Part shown: positions 42,789 through 52,428 of the stretch, piece by piece
Layout: every line of letters begins with the position of its first letter
Numbering within the stretch: position 1 is the first letter of the stretch
Program-made: the position numbers and the translations under genes
Source: Streptomyces californicus
GTDB taxonomy: Bacteria; Actinomycetota; Actinomycetes; Streptomycetales; Streptomycetaceae
DNA: 64,000 nt
Assembly: GCF_000717645.1 (NCBI RefSeq)
Contig: NZ_JNZZ01000013.1
Location: 186,001-250,000 of the forward strand
Reading direction: 5' to 3'
Notes under the pieces: model-generated
What the model saw: the letters and a program-made list of their open reading frames with translations, nothing else
What the model was told of the DNA's origin: nothing
Databases searched by the model: none

Positions 42789-43220
42789 GTGCCGGTGCTG
42801 TTGACGGGGGCCCTGCTGCTGCTCAGCGGAGCGGCGGCGGTGGCCTGCGCCGTGGTGATCGCCCTCCTGGGGAGGGCGCGGCCCCGCCCCACGGCCAGGA
42901 TCCTCGCGGCCGCCGCCGGGCTCCTCGGCTGCCTCGCCGCGGCCGTGTACTGCGGCGGCCGGCTCTCCGTGACCCTGGGCGGCCCGTTCCCCGCGCTGTG
43001 CGAGGACGTCAATCTGTCCGGCGCACCGCTGGAGGGGCTGCGGCAGGAGTACTGGCCCCTGCGCAACGCCTGTCTCTACGCGGACGGTTCGTCCGTGGAG
43101 CATCTGCCCCCGTCGGTCAACGTGTTCGTGCTGGGGGCGGCCGTTCTCGCCGCCGCCACGGCCTGCGCCGCCGTGTTCGTGAGTCGGCGGACACGAAGCG
43201 CTCTCGTCCGGGCCGCGTAG
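42789..43220 (+). CDS. Small membrane protein
   Basis: A 143-residue protein with three clear hydrophobic segments (about residues 2-27, 36-57 and 112-133) and an extracytoplasmic loop with two cysteines (ALCEDVNLSG and RNACLYADG), possibly a disulfide. Unknown family. The GTG at 42789 has GGAAGGG upstream. It lies 20 bp after the TetR stop on the same strand, suggesting co-transcription. Confidence 0.75.
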   Translation: MPVLLTGALLLLSGAAAVACAVVIALLGRARPRPTARILAAAAGLLGCLAAAVYCGGRLSVTLGGPFPALCEDVNLSGAPLEGLRQEYWPLRNACLYADGSSVEHLPPSVNVFVLGAAVLAAATACAAVFVSRRTRSALVRAA

Positions 43221-43303
43221 CCGCCGGCCGGCCGGAGGGCACCCTGACCGTCCCCGCCTGCGTCCCCGCTCCCCGTCCCCCCGTCCCGTGGCTCCGGACG
43301 CGC

Positions 43304-43642
43304 TCAGCCGAAGGCGATGAGCAGGCCGTACGGGGCGAGGGTCAGTGCCGCCGCGAGCGTCCAGTAGGTGGAGGCGGACGCCCCGGCGGACAGCCGGTCG
43401 CGTATCCACAGGTTGAGCAGGGCCCAGACGATGCCGAAGACGCCCACCACCGGTACGGCGATGATCAGCCCCGGGAGGATCCCGTCGTTCTCGGTCGGCT
43501 CTCTCTGCGTCCAACCCAGGTCTGCCAATGGGTAGTTGGACAGCAGGTACCAGATCAGGAACAGCGGCACCACGGCGGGTATCCCGAGCAGCAGATTGGC
43601 CGCCACCGGGACGGAGGACTTCCACAGCCGAGCTCGCTCCAC
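43304..43642 (-). CDS. Small membrane protein
   Basis: A 112-residue protein with three hydrophobic segments (ANLLLGIPAVVPLFLIWYLL, LIIAVPVVGVFGIVWALLNL and a C-terminal TLAAALTLAPYGLLIAFG). Unknown function. I chose GTG 43642 because GGGGGAAGC lies just upstream; a longer start at 43690 would add a Gly/Pro/Arg tail without support. It is convergent with the previous membrane gene and lies 190 bp downstream of the lipoprotein gene; that gap contains short CTCAGCGGTCCGGG repeats resembling the 3' end of the lipoprotein gene. Confidence 0.75.
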   Translation of the reverse strand: MERARLWKSSVPVAANLLLGIPAVVPLFLIWYLLSNYPLADLGWTQREPTENDGILPGLIIAVPVVGVFGIVWALLNLWIRDRLSAGASASTYWTLAAALTLAPYGLLIAFG

Positions 43643-43832
43643 GCTTCCCCCAGGTCCGATCGGCCCGGTCCGGCGCGCCGGGCCCGTCACCGCAGCCTTT
43701 CACGGGCCCGCCACCCGCTTCCCGGTGGTCCGGGAACACGGCCGCCCGCCCGCACGCCTCAGCGGTCCGGGAAGGCGGACGCCGGCCCGCCTCCCCCAGC
43801 GGTTCGGGCACACGCACACACGCCCATCGCCC

Positions 43833-44348
43833 TCAGCGGTCCAGGTACTCCGCGCAGCGCAACGGCCCCAGCACCGGCCCCTCTCCCGGGCGGATGGTCA
43901 CCTCCACGTCGTCCGCCCGGACCTCCGCCTCCCGTACGGACTGGAAACTGGCGAGGGTGCAGACCAGTTGGCCCGTCGCCTGGTCGCGGGCCTGCGCCCA
44001 GTACGGGCCCGTCAGCTCCACCGTGACGCGCGGTCCGTCGCCGGTCACGGTGTAGCCGCTGGGGGCATGGAGCAGGGTGGTCAGCCCCTGGCGGCGCTCG
44101 GCGACCGTGGGCCCCTGCGCCAGCAGCTTCATCACCGCTTCCAGCTCGTCGCCCTCGCGGTCGAGCAGGGGCACGGCCCGGAGTCCGGTGTCGGACGCGT
44201 AGTAGAGCCGCTTCCCGCGCGTCAGCCCGGAGGCGGGTTCGCCCGCGTCGAGCACCCCGGTCGGCCGTACCCCGACCCCGCAGCCGGCGAGCGGGGCCAG
44301 GACGGCCGCCAGCGCGGTGAGGGCCAGGACGCCTCCGCGCCACCTCAT
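43833..44348 (-). CDS. Lipoprotein with GerMN-like domain, partner of the two-component system
   Basis: A 171-residue lipoprotein. The signal peptide ends in the lipobox LAPLAGC (Cys near residue 23). The remainder, beginning RLYYASDTGLRAVPLLD and ending VLGPLRCAEYLD, looks like a GerMN fold as found in LpqB-type accessory lipoproteins. It would sit on the outer face of the membrane. Its ATG overlaps the stop of the histidine kinase gene by 4 bp, so it may modulate that sensor (inference, by analogy with MtrB-LpqB and AfsQ2-AfsQ3 arrangements). Confidence 0.85.
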   Translation of the reverse strand: MRWRGGVLALTALAAVLAPLAGCGVGVRPTGVLDAGEPASGLTRGKRLYYASDTGLRAVPLLDREGDELEAVMKLLAQGPTVAERRQGLTTLLHAPSGYTVTGDGPRVTVELTGPYWAQARDQATGQLVCTLASFQSVREAEVRADDVEVTIRPGEGPVLGPLRCAEYLDR

Positions 44349-46018
44349 TCCTCGCCCTCCCCGTCCGTACGCCGCAGGGGCAGCACCAGCGTGAACGCCG
44401 CTCCTCCGCCCGGCCGTTGCGCCTCGACCTCGATCGTTCCGCCGTGCAGCCGGGCGTTCTCCAGCGCGATGGCCATCCCGAGGCCGCTGCCCTGCCCGCC
44501 GTCCAGCCCCGCACCCGGACCGGGGCCGCCGTCCGGCGCGGCGGGGCCGGTGGCCGTGGCGGTGGCTGTAGCAGTGGTAGTGGCAGTAGCGGCGGTGGTC
44601 CGCGTGCGCGCCTCGTCCGCCTTGTAGAACCGGTCGAAGACCCGCTCCCGGGCCTCCGGCGGCAGCCCCGGCCCCCGGTCCGCGACCTCCAGCACCACCC
44701 GGTCACCCCCTTCCCCGACCCCGGGCGCACCCCCGCCCCCGACCGCCGCCAGGGTGACCGTCACCGGCGGGGCCCCGTGCCGCAGCGCGTTGCCCACCAG
44801 GTTCGCCACGATGACGTCGACGCGCCGCCGGTCGACCACGGCCCGCACCCCCTCGGGCAGGTCGAGCGCCACCCGGTCCGTCCACCCGCGCGGCGCCAGC
44901 GACGCCCGTACGGTGTCGGCGAGGTCGGTCTCCGAGGCGTTGAGCCGGGCCGCCCCGGCGTCGAAGCGGGAGATCTCCATCAGGTCCTCGACCAGCCGGG
45001 ACAGCCGGGCCGTCTCCGCGCCGACCGTACGGGCCGCCCGCGCGGCGTCCGGCGGGAGCTGGCCCGCGTCCTCTTCCAGGACCGTCGCCACCATCGCCAT
45101 CGCCGCGAGAGGCGTGCGCAGTTCGTGCGACACGTCCGCCACGAACCGCCGCGCCTTCGCCTCCTGCGCCCTCAACTCCGCGTCGGAAGACTGGAGAGCA
45201 CCGGCCGTCTCGTTGAACGTCCGCGCCAAGTCGGCCAGTTCGTCATGGCCGCGGACCGCGACCCGGCTGCCCAGATCGCCCGCGGCCAGCTCACGGGTGG
45301 CGCGGCCCAACTTCCGTACCGGCCGCAGGACCGTCCCGGCGGCCAGCAGCGCCAGCAGCGCCGCGACCGCCACCACGGGCACGATCCCCTCTTGGACGGA
45401 GTCCAACAGGGCTTCCGTGTCGTCGCGTTCGGCCCGCAGGTCGGTGATGGCGAACACCTCCAGTCCCGAGGTACGCCGGTCCCCGTCCGCGTACGTGACC
45501 GGCGTGCCGACCACCAGATACGGCTCCCCCCGCCACTCCACCCGCTGGAACCGCGTGCCGTCCCCCGCCCTTACGGCCGCCCGCAGCTCGGCGGTGATCC
45601 GGCCCTCCGTGTTCGCGTACGTGTCGGAGACCGCCGTCAGGTCCTGGTGCCGGGCGACGACGATGCGCGCGCCCAGCCCCTCGGAGACCTCCGCCGCGAA
45701 CCGGGACAGCGACCGCTGGTCGGGCGGCATGTCGAACCCCGCCGCCACGGTGGCCACCCGCTCGCGGAGGTCGTCCACCGCGGTGTTCTGGGTGCGCTGG
45801 AGGACGGCGGTGCGGGCGTCCCGGTAGGCGAGGGCGGTCGCCGTCACCGCGCTGAGGAGGGCGACCAGGACGAAGGTGACGACGAGCCGGACCCGCAGCC
45901 CGCCGACGAAGCGCCGAGGACCGCCGAACCTGCGGCGCCCGGTGGAAGCGCGGGCCCCGGTAAGCGGCCGGGCGCCCGTGGACCGCCGGGCCCCGCGCCC
46001 CGGGGAGCGGCGCTTCAC
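44345..46018 (-). CDS. Sensor histidine kinase with a low-complexity ATP-lid insert
   Basis: A 557-residue membrane kinase. A basic tail is followed by a membrane segment near residue 42 (LRVRLVVTFVLVALLSAV), an extracytoplasmic sensor of about 140 residues, a second membrane segment (IVPVVAVAALLALLAAG), HAMP, and the H-box FVADVSHELRTPLAAM (His near 295). The ATPase domain has N-box VANLVGNALRHG, then RVFDRFYKADEA and the G-box GSGLGMAIA. Between these last two lies an insert of about 39 residues made of Thr/Ala repeats and Gly/Pro (about residues 471-509), not usual in this family. The GTG at 46018 overlaps the response-regulator stop. Confidence 0.93.
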   Translation of the reverse strand: MKRRSPGRGARRSTGARPLTGARASTGRRRFGGPRRFVGGLRVRLVVTFVLVALLSAVTATALAYRDARTAVLQRTQNTAVDDLRERVATVAAGFDMPPDQRSLSRFAAEVSEGLGARIVVARHQDLTAVSDTYANTEGRITAELRAAVRAGDGTRFQRVEWRGEPYLVVGTPVTYADGDRRTSGLEVFAITDLRAERDDTEALLDSVQEGIVPVVAVAALLALLAAGTVLRPVRKLGRATRELAAGDLGSRVAVRGHDELADLARTFNETAGALQSSDAELRAQEAKARRFVADVSHELRTPLAAMAMVATVLEEDAGQLPPDAARAARTVGAETARLSRLVEDLMEISRFDAGAARLNASETDLADTVRASLAPRGWTDRVALDLPEGVRAVVDRRRVDVIVANLVGNALRHGAPPVTVTLAAVGGGGAPGVGEGGDRVVLEVADRGPGLPPEARERVFDRFYKADEARTRTTAATATTTATATATATGPAAPDGGPGPGAGLDGGQGSGLGMAIALENARLHGGTIEVEAQRPGGGAAFTLVLPLRRTDGEGEE

Positions 46019-46779
46019 AGCGGTCCGAAGCGGTAGCCGAAGCCGCGCACGGTCTGGACGTACCGGGGCCGGGCCGGTACGTCCTCGATCTTGGCGCGCA
46101 GCCGGCCCACCGCCGCGTCCACCAGCCGCGAATCGCCCAGGAACGTGTGGTCCCACACCGACGCGAGAAGGTGCTCCCGGGTGAGGACCCGCCCCGGCGC
46201 GGCCGACAGCTCCAGCAGGACCCGGAGTTCCGTGGGCGGCAGGGCTATGGACGTGCCGTGCTTGGTGACGGTGAGCCCCGCCCGGTCGATCACCAGTCCG
46301 CCGTGCTCGCTGCGGTCCCCGTGATCGGGCCGCCCGGCCCCCGCACCCGTACCCGTACCCGCCGAACCGGACGCACCGACTCCGACTCCGGCTCCGGCCC
46401 CCGCCGGCTCCGCGCGGCGCAGGGCGGCCCGGATGCGGGCCTCCAGGACGGGCGCGGTGACCGGCTTGACCACGTAGTCGTCGGCTCCCGCCTCCAGCCC
46501 GGTCACGATGTCCTCGTCGTCGCCGCGCGCGGTCAGCATGATGATCGGCAGCGTCACCGTACGGGCCCGGATGCGGCGGCACACCTCGAAGCCGTCCATG
46601 CCGGGGAGCATCAGGTCCAGCACGGCCAGTTCGACCGCCGCACCCCGCTCCCCGGCGAGCAGCGCGAGGGCCTCCTCGCCGGTGGCGGCGGTCTCCACGC
46701 CGTACCCGTGCCGGCGCAGCACGAGCTCCATCCCGTCCCGTACGGACGCGTCGTCCTCGATGAGCAGCACCTGCGGCAT
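46015..46779 (-). CDS. OmpR/PhoB-family response regulator
   Basis: A 254-residue regulator. The receiver domain carries the acidic pocket LLIEDDASV, the phospho-Asp in LAVLDLMLPGMDG (near residue 57) and the Lys switch YVVKPVTAPV. A Gly/Ala-rich linker of about 35 residues follows. The winged-helix output domain ends in RYVQTVRGFGYRFGPL. The pair likely controls the divergent lipoprotein-adaptor-ABC operon 135 bp away. I chose ATG 46779, which gives the family start MPQVLLIEDD; ATG 46797 is possible. CATAAT about 10 bp upstream of 46779 (on the minus strand) could be a -10 element. Confidence 0.93.
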   Translation of the reverse strand: MPQVLLIEDDASVRDGMELVLRRHGYGVETAATGEEALALLAGERGAAVELAVLDLMLPGMDGFEVCRRIRARTVTLPIIMLTARGDDEDIVTGLEAGADDYVVKPVTAPVLEARIRAALRRAEPAGAGAGVGVGASGSAGTGTGAGAGRPDHGDRSEHGGLVIDRAGLTVTKHGTSIALPPTELRVLLELSAAPGRVLTREHLLASVWDHTFLGDSRLVDAAVGRLRAKIEDVPARPRYVQTVRGFGYRFGPL

Positions 46780-46914
46780 GGGCCCGATTATGCGCATGCG
46801 CCGCGCCTCTCCGTCTCCCCCTCCCGGGGCCTCGGGCGCAGGTCGGGGGCATTGTTACGTTCCCATCATGTGCCCATGCACGGGCCATCACGCACGGCCG
46901 CCAGCGTGGGACCC

Positions 46915-47577
46915 ATGAGCTTCCCCACCCCTTCCGCCGGGCTCCGCCTGGCCGCCTTCGTGGCCGTGCCCGTACTCGCCCTCACCGTCGCCTGCGGGGG
47001 CGGCGACGGCACCGGCACCCGAGGCCACGGTGCGATCGCCGACGCCCCGTCCGCAAAAACCGATCCGTCCCGGTCCGCAGAGCCTTCTTCCACCGAGAAC
47101 GGAACGGACGGCCCCCCGAGCGCGCAGCCCTCCGGCAAGAGCGCCTTCTACGACGCCCAGGTCGCGTTCGTCCGCTGCATGCGCGCCGAGGGCGGCTATC
47201 CGGAGTTCCCCGACCCCAAGCTCAGCGGCCACCTCGACTGGGCCAAGGTCAACGAACTCGGCTCCCAGCCCGGCCGCAACCACGGCATCAAGGCCGGGAA
47301 GAACAACGTCTGCGTACCCGAACTCCAGGCGTCCATGGCGCTCGAACCGAAGCGCGACCAGCAGAAGTCCTACGAATCGATGCTCGCGCACGCCCAGTGC
47401 ATGCGGGACAACGGCATCAGCCGGTTCACCAACCCGGTGATGTCCGGCGGCAACGCGATCCCCGGCGGCGACCCGAACCCGGGCTCCCCGGTCATCGACC
47501 CCGAGTCGCCCGCCTACAAGCAGGCCCGCGAGGCGTGCGAGTCGAAGCTCCTCGACGGACTGGACGGGATGCAGTGA
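46915..47577 (+). CDS. Lipoprotein of the export operon
   Basis: A 220-residue lipoprotein: signal peptide with lipobox LALTVAC (Cys near residue 27), a Ser/Thr/Pro/Gly linker, and a globular domain with four cysteines ([43 protein letters not shown]). This spacing suggests two disulfides. I do not recognise a functional family, though similar proteins precede adaptor-ABC operons in actinobacteria. It overlaps the adaptor gene by 4 bp. An extracytoplasmic sensor or substrate-binding accessory is plausible. Confidence 0.82.
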   Translation: MSFPTPSAGLRLAAFVAVPVLALTVACGGGDGTGTRGHGAIADAPSAKTDPSRSAEPSSTENGTDGPPSAQPSGKSAFYDAQVAFVRCMRAEGGYPEFPDPKLSGHLDWAKVNELGSQPGRNHGIKAGKNNVCVPELQASMALEPKRDQQKSYESMLAHAQCMRDNGISRFTNPVMSGGNAIPGGDPNPGSPVIDPESPAYKQAREACESKLLDGLDGMQ

Positions 47578-48647
47578 AACGCTCCACCACCGCCCTCGTC
47601 GCGCTGGGCGCGGTGACCGCCGCCGTCACCGGGGGCGTCCTGCTCCTCGGCGTCGGCGGCGGGGCGGGCGCGGCCGGCCCCGACGACGGCCTGCCGCCCG
47701 CCACCGCCACCATCGTCCGCACCGACCTCGTGCTCTCCAAGACCGTCGACGGCCGGATCGACTTCGCCCAGCGCCGCGCTGTCAAGGCCCCCGTGGAGGG
47801 CACGGTCACGGTCGCGGCCGCCGAGGGGACGACCGTGCGGAGGGGGCAGGCCCTGTACGAGCTGAACGACAAGCCGGTCACGCTGCTCTACGGCCCGGTC
47901 CCGGCCTTCCGCGAGATGAAGGTGGGCGCCCGGGGCAGCGACGTACTCCAACTGGAGCGCAATCTGCGCGACTTGGGTTACGGAGCCGGGCTGTACGTCG
48001 ACACGGAGTACGGCTCCGACACCGAGGCCGCCGTCAAGCGGTGGCAGAAGCAGCTCAACCGCGAGACCACCGGCCGGGTCGGCCGGGGCGACGTCGTCTT
48101 CCAGCCCGGCGAGGTCACGGTGGTCGCCGCCGACGCGGCCCTCGCCGACCAGGTCGGCCCGGACGCGCCCGTCCTGACGGTCGCCTCCACCAAACCGGTC
48201 GTACGGGCGCGGCTGGAGCAGACGGACGGGGCGCTCACCGCACGCGGCACGAAGGTCGAGGTGACCCTGCCCAGCGGGAAGACCCGGCCCGGGAAGGTCG
48301 CCGGGACGGTGCGCCCGGAGGCGGAGGAGGGCGTCGAGGGCGGCGGCCAGGACGGGATCACCGTGGAGGTCGTCCTCGACGGCGGCTCCCGGGCGGTGTC
48401 CGGCGAGGACGCCGAGGCGACGGCGAGCGTCAGGTTCGTCAGCGAGGCGCGCGAGGGGGTCCTCGCGGTGCCGGTCGAGGCGGTGGTGGCCCTGCGCGGC
48501 GAGAACGGCGGGTACGGGCTCCAGGTCGTGAGGGGCCGGACGTCCGAGATGGTCCGCGTGGAGACGGGCATGACGGCGGACGGGCGGATCGAGGTCAGCG
48601 GGGCCGGGCTGCGCGTGGGCATGAAGGTGGGGGTGGCGAAGCCGTGA
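47574..48647 (+). CDS. Efflux periplasmic adaptor (HlyD/MacA-like) with peptidoglycan-binding domain
   Basis: A 357-residue membrane-fusion-type protein. An N-terminal anchor ([20 protein letters not shown]) is followed by a lipoyl-like/barrel-sandwich half ([39 protein letters not shown]). A PG_binding_1 insertion ([20 protein letters not shown] to [11 protein letters not shown], about residues 118-165) and the beta-barrel C-terminal half with [20 protein letters not shown] complete it. In Gram-positives these adaptors join MacB-type ABC proteins. The GTG at 47574 overlaps the lipoprotein stop, and the stop overlaps the ATPase start. Confidence 0.9.
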   Translation: MKRSTTALVALGAVTAAVTGGVLLLGVGGGAGAAGPDDGLPPATATIVRTDLVLSKTVDGRIDFAQRRAVKAPVEGTVTVAAAEGTTVRRGQALYELNDKPVTLLYGPVPAFREMKVGARGSDVLQLERNLRDLGYGAGLYVDTEYGSDTEAAVKRWQKQLNRETTGRVGRGDVVFQPGEVTVVAADAALADQVGPDAPVLTVASTKPVVRARLEQTDGALTARGTKVEVTLPSGKTRPGKVAGTVRPEAEEGVEGGGQDGITVEVVLDGGSRAVSGEDAEATASVRFVSEAREGVLAVPVEAVVALRGENGGYGLQVVRGRTSEMVRVETGMTADGRIEVSGAGLRVGMKVGVAKP

Positions 48648-49738
48648 GCCTCCCGAACCCCGTGGGCCGCCCGAGCCCCCCGGGCCGCCCGGCCTCCGTG
48701 GGGCTCCCGAACCCGGGCCGTCCGACCCCTGCGGGCCCGCCCTGGGCTGCGGCGGGGCTCCCGGCCTCTGCGGGCCTCCCTGACCCTCTGGGCCATCCTG
48801 ACCCCGTGGGCCGTCCGAGCCCCCCGGACCTCCCGGACCTCCCGAACCCCCCGGGCCCGCCCTGGGCTGCGGCGGGCCCGGCCGTGGTCGAACTGCGCGA
48901 CGCCTCCAAGTCCTACCCCGGCGGCGTCCACGCCCTGCGCTCGGTGAACCTCACCGTCCACGCGGGCGAACTCCTCGCCGTGGTGGGCCCGTCCGGCTCC
49001 GGCAAGTCCACGATGCTCAACGTCATGGGCACCCTGGACCGGCCCACCACGGGGACGGTCCGGGTCGCCGGGTACGACGTGTCCGCGCTCTCCGACGCCC
49101 GGCTCTCCGCGCTGCGCGCCCGCCACATCGGCTTCGTGTTCCAGCACTTCCACCTGGCGGCGGGCCGCGACGCGGTGGACAACGTCGCGGACGGCCTGCT
49201 GTACACGGGGACCGGCCTGCGGGAGCGGCGCGAGCGGGCCCGCGAGGCGCTGGCCCGGGTGGGCCTGGGCCACCGGACCTCGCACACCCCGAACGAACTG
49301 TCCGGCGGCGAGAAGCAGCGCGTCGCCATCGCCCGCGCCCTGGTCGGCGAGCCGAGCCTGCTGCTGGCGGACGAGCCGACCGGGGCCCTGGACACCGCGT
49401 CCGGCACCGTCGTCATGGAGCTGCTGCACGAGCTGAACGCGGCCGGCACCACGGTCTGCGTGATCACCCACGACCAGCAGATAGCGGCCTCGCTGCCGCG
49501 CCGGGTCCGCTTCCGGGACGGCGAGGTGGTCGCGGACGAACACGCCCCGATACGCGGCGAGTTCCGGACCCGGGCCCGTACGGACGAGGGCTCCCGGGCC
49601 GGTACGGACGACGGAGCCCTTGTCGGTACGGACGAGGACTCCCCGCCCGGTACGTACGGGGGCTCCCCGGCCCGTACGAAGACGGCTCCCCCGGTCCGTA
49701 CGGCCGAGGGCACCCGCCGTACAGGGGAGGGCGCATGA
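48644..49738 (+). CDS. ABC transporter ATP-binding protein (MacB/LolD-like) with low-complexity extensions
   Basis: A 364-residue ATPase. The core has [12 protein letters not shown], Walker [10 protein letters not shown], signature [15 protein letters not shown], Walker [13 protein letters not shown] and H-loop VITHDQQ. In front of it are about 79 residues of Pro/Gly/Leu repeats, including two copies of PPWAAAG, and behind it about 55 residues of Gly/Thr/Asp/Arg repeats. The GTG at 48644 overlaps the adaptor stop (GTGA), which supports translation of the extension; a GTG at the start of [14 protein letters not shown] would give a normal-length ATPase. The last codons overlap the permease ATG. 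Confidence 0.88.
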   Translation: MSLPNPVGRPSPPGRPASVGLPNPGRPTPAGPPWAAAGLPASAGLPDPLGHPDPVGRPSPPDLPDLPNPPGPPWAAAGPAVVELRDASKSYPGGVHALRSVNLTVHAGELLAVVGPSGSGKSTMLNVMGTLDRPTTGTVRVAGYDVSALSDARLSALRARHIGFVFQHFHLAAGRDAVDNVADGLLYTGTGLRERRERAREALARVGLGHRTSHTPNELSGGEKQRVAIARALVGEPSLLLADEPTGALDTASGTVVMELLHELNAAGTTVCVITHDQQIAASLPRRVRFRDGEVVADEHAPIRGEFRTRARTDEGSRAGTDDGALVGTDEDSPPGTYGGSPARTKTAPPVRTAEGTRRTGEGA

Positions 49739-50928
49739 CCCGCACCCTCAAGCCCGCCCGGCTCTCCGCCCGGGACGTCCTGCGGGTCGGCGCGATCGGT
49801 CTGCGGGCGCGCCGGGCCCGGGTGGTGCTCTCGGCGCTCGGCATCGCGATCGGCATCGCGACGATGGTCGCGGTGGTCGGGCTGTCCGAGTCGAGCCGGG
49901 CGGACCTGATGTCGCGGCTCGACCGCCTCGGCACCAACCTCCTCACCGCCGAGGCGGGCGACACCCCGCTCGGCGGCACGGTCCCGCTGCCGAAGAACGC
50001 GGTGGCGATGGTCGAGCGGATCGGCCCGGTGCTCCACGCCACGGCGACCGCCGAGGTCGACGCCCGTATCCGCCGCAGCGACGTCGTCCCCGAGGAGCGC
50101 ACCGCCGGGGTCACCGCCCAGGCGGCCCGCACCGATCTGCTCTCCACGCTCGGCGGCGAGGTCGCCCGGGGCACCTGGCTGACGCCGGCCGGGGAACGGC
50201 TGCCGACGGCCGTCCTGGGCGCGGTGGCGGCGGACCGGCTCGGCATCACCCGCCCCGGCGAGACGATCATGATGAACGATGTCCGGGTGGCCGTCGTCGG
50301 CATCCTCGAACCCGTCGAGCTGGTCCCGACCCTGGACCGGGTGGCGCTGGTCGGCTTCCCGGCGGCGGAGCGCTACTTCGGCTCCGACGGCCGCCCCACC
50401 ACCGTCTTCGAGCGGTCCACGGACGCGTCGGTGGAGGACGTACGGGCGGTGCTGGCGCGTACGGTCAACCCCGGCAACGAGGCGTCCGTCCGGGTCTCGC
50501 GCCCCTCGGACGCGCTGGCGGCACGGGCGGCGGCCGACAAGGGGCTGACCACCCTGATGCTCGGACTTGGCGCGGTGGCCCTCCTGGTCGGCGGGGTGGG
50601 CGTGGCCAACACGATGGTCATCTCCGTACTGGAGCGCCGCCAGGAGATCGGCCTGCGCCGCTCGCTGGGGGCGACGCGCAACGCGATCCGGCTCCAGTTC
50701 CTCACCGAGTCGCTGCTGCTCTCCGCGCTGGGCGGGGCCTCGGGCGCACTGCTGGGCGCGGCGGCGACGTACGGCTTCGCGCGGGTGCAGGGGTGGACGG
50801 CGGTGATCCCGCCCTGGTCCCTGGCGGGCGGCCTGGCCGCGACCCTGCTGATCGGGGTGGTCGCGGGCCTCTACCCGGCGATCCGCGCCGCCCGCCTGCA
50901 CCCGACGGTGGCGCTGAACGCGGCATGA
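49735..50928 (+). CDS. MacB/FtsX-family ABC permease
   Basis: A 397-residue permease with one N-terminal membrane segment ([20 protein letters not shown]), a large extracytoplasmic MacB_PCD domain (about residues 60-240), and three C-terminal segments ([20 protein letters not shown] and others) with [13 protein letters not shown], the FtsX signature. It forms a MacB-like exporter with the preceding ATPase and adaptor. Such systems export peptides, lipids or macrolides, or act in envelope stress. It is the last gene of the operon and is convergent with the CPBP gene over 112 bp of GC-rich imperfect repeats. Confidence 0.93.
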   Translation: MTRTLKPARLSARDVLRVGAIGLRARRARVVLSALGIAIGIATMVAVVGLSESSRADLMSRLDRLGTNLLTAEAGDTPLGGTVPLPKNAVAMVERIGPVLHATATAEVDARIRRSDVVPEERTAGVTAQAARTDLLSTLGGEVARGTWLTPAGERLPTAVLGAVAADRLGITRPGETIMMNDVRVAVVGILEPVELVPTLDRVALVGFPAAERYFGSDGRPTTVFERSTDASVEDVRAVLARTVNPGNEASVRVSRPSDALAARAAADKGLTTLMLGLGAVALLVGGVGVANTMVISVLERRQEIGLRRSLGATRNAIRLQFLTESLLLSALGGASGALLGAAATYGFARVQGWTAVIPPWSLAGGLAATLLIGVVAGLYPAIRAARLHPTVALNAA

Positions 50929-51040
50929 GCGTCGGCGCGGCCACGGGAGGCGGCCACGCCGACGCGGTTACAGCAGTGCGGCCGCGGCGGCGCGGTCACG
51001 GCAGTTCGGCCACGGCGGCGCGGCCACGGCGCGGCAGCCC

Positions 51041-52276
51041 TCAGGGGCTGACCCGCTCGACGCCGCGCCGCTCCGCGAGCTTCGCCACGACCAGGCAGTA
51101 CAGCGGGGCGAAGACGAGTTCCAGGACCAGCGCCTGCCAGGGGGCGTCGGCGGCGGTGCTGCTGTCGTCGAGTGCGCCGAAGCCGGCCGAGAGGCCGAAG
51201 GCCAGCAGGTTGTTGGCGGTGTGCAGGACAATCACCGCCTCCAGGCCCCCGGTACGGATCACCAGCCAGCCCCACCACATGGCGGAGTAGAAGAGCAGGA
51301 GGAAGCCGGAGATTTCGCCGAACCCGTGGGCGAGGGCGAAGAGCAGGGACGCCACGACGATCGCGGGCCACGGCGACCGCACCGCCCGGCCGATCACCTG
51401 GACCAGCCAGCCCCGGAAGACGTACTCCTCGGCGGCGGCCTGGAACGGGACGAGGGCCAGGATCACCGCCATGCTCAGCAGGAAGTAGGGCCAGCCCGGG
51501 AAGCCGCCGTCCCCCGACGCCGAGAGCGGCTCCGAGTCCCACGTCCAGGCGATCAGCAGCCCGATCTGCACGATCATCAGCGGGAAGCCCACGGCGGCGC
51601 ACCACCCGAGCCAGCGCCAGCGCAGCCGCCCGACAACGGACGACAGGGTCCCGGCCGGGCGGCGGCCGAGGAGCCGGGCGACGCCCATGACGATGGGTAT
51701 GCCGATCGCGATGCCGAGGAGGCTGAACACCAGGTCGGCGACCGGGTCCTCGAAGAAGAGATCGCTGTCGGCCGACGCGGGCCCCGCGTCCATCACCGCG
51801 GCGACGATCATGCCGATCACGCTGACGGCCAGGACGCCCACCACGACCAGCGGCAGGGCGACCGCCAGCTCGCCCAGCCACCCGAACCGCCCGCCCTGCC
51901 CGTTGCGCCCCTGCTGGTCGTAGCGGGAGCCCGAGGGCGCGCGCACCGGCCCGGACGGCGGGGCACTCCACTGCTGGGACCCGCCCCACTGCTGGGGCCC
52001 GCCCCACTGGGGCTGCCCGCCCCACTGCGGAGGCGCTCCCCACTGCGGCGGCGCGTTCTCCTGCGGAGGCGGAGGCCCGTTCCATCCCTGCCAGGCCCCC
52101 GGGGGCGGCGGAAGCGGCGGCCCTCCGGCGTGCGGCACCCCTCCGGCCTGCGGCGACTCGGCCGGGCCCGACGGCGGGGCCCAGGGCGACGGGGGCTGCT
52201 TCGAGGGCTGGTTCGGGGGCTGGTCCGGGGGCTGGTTCGGGGGCTGGTTCGGCGGGACGTCAGAAGGCGGGTTCAC
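51041..52276 (-). CDS. CPBP-family intramembrane metalloprotease (CAAX protease-like)
   Basis: A 411-residue protein. The first 140 residues are a cytoplasmic Pro/Gln/Trp-rich tail with repeats (PPNQPPNQPPDQPP; PQWGAPPQWGGQPQWGG). About eight membrane segments follow, with the three CPBP motifs: EEYVFRGW (near residue 282), FALAHG (near 312) and HTANNLLAF (near 350), which hold the presumed catalytic Glu, His and His/Asn. Members process proteins or bacteriocins, or have immunity roles. The GTG at 52276 and one at 52306 are both possible starts. Confidence 0.9.
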   Translation of the reverse strand: MNPPSDVPPNQPPNQPPDQPPNQPSKQPPSPWAPPSGPAESPQAGGVPHAGGPPLPPPPGAWQGWNGPPPPQENAPPQWGAPPQWGGQPQWGGPQQWGGSQQWSAPPSGPVRAPSGSRYDQQGRNGQGGRFGWLGELAVALPLVVVGVLAVSVIGMIVAAVMDAGPASADSDLFFEDPVADLVFSLLGIAIGIPIVMGVARLLGRRPAGTLSSVVGRLRWRWLGWCAAVGFPLMIVQIGLLIAWTWDSEPLSASGDGGFPGWPYFLLSMAVILALVPFQAAAEEYVFRGWLVQVIGRAVRSPWPAIVVASLLFALAHGFGEISGFLLLFYSAMWWGWLVIRTGGLEAVIVLHTANNLLAFGLSAGFGALDDSSTAADAPWQALVLELVFAPLYCLVVAKLAERRGVERVSP

Positions 52277-52428
52277 ACCAGCGATCTTCGGCTGCCGTCC
52301 GGGCACGGGTCAACGCAGTGGTGACCGGGCCGCAGGAGGTATGGCTTTGGCCGCCACGGCTATCCTCTCCGCCGGACCGCCCGACCGCCCACGCGGCGAC
52401 TCGACGACACGGAGGGGAGTGCCGACCG

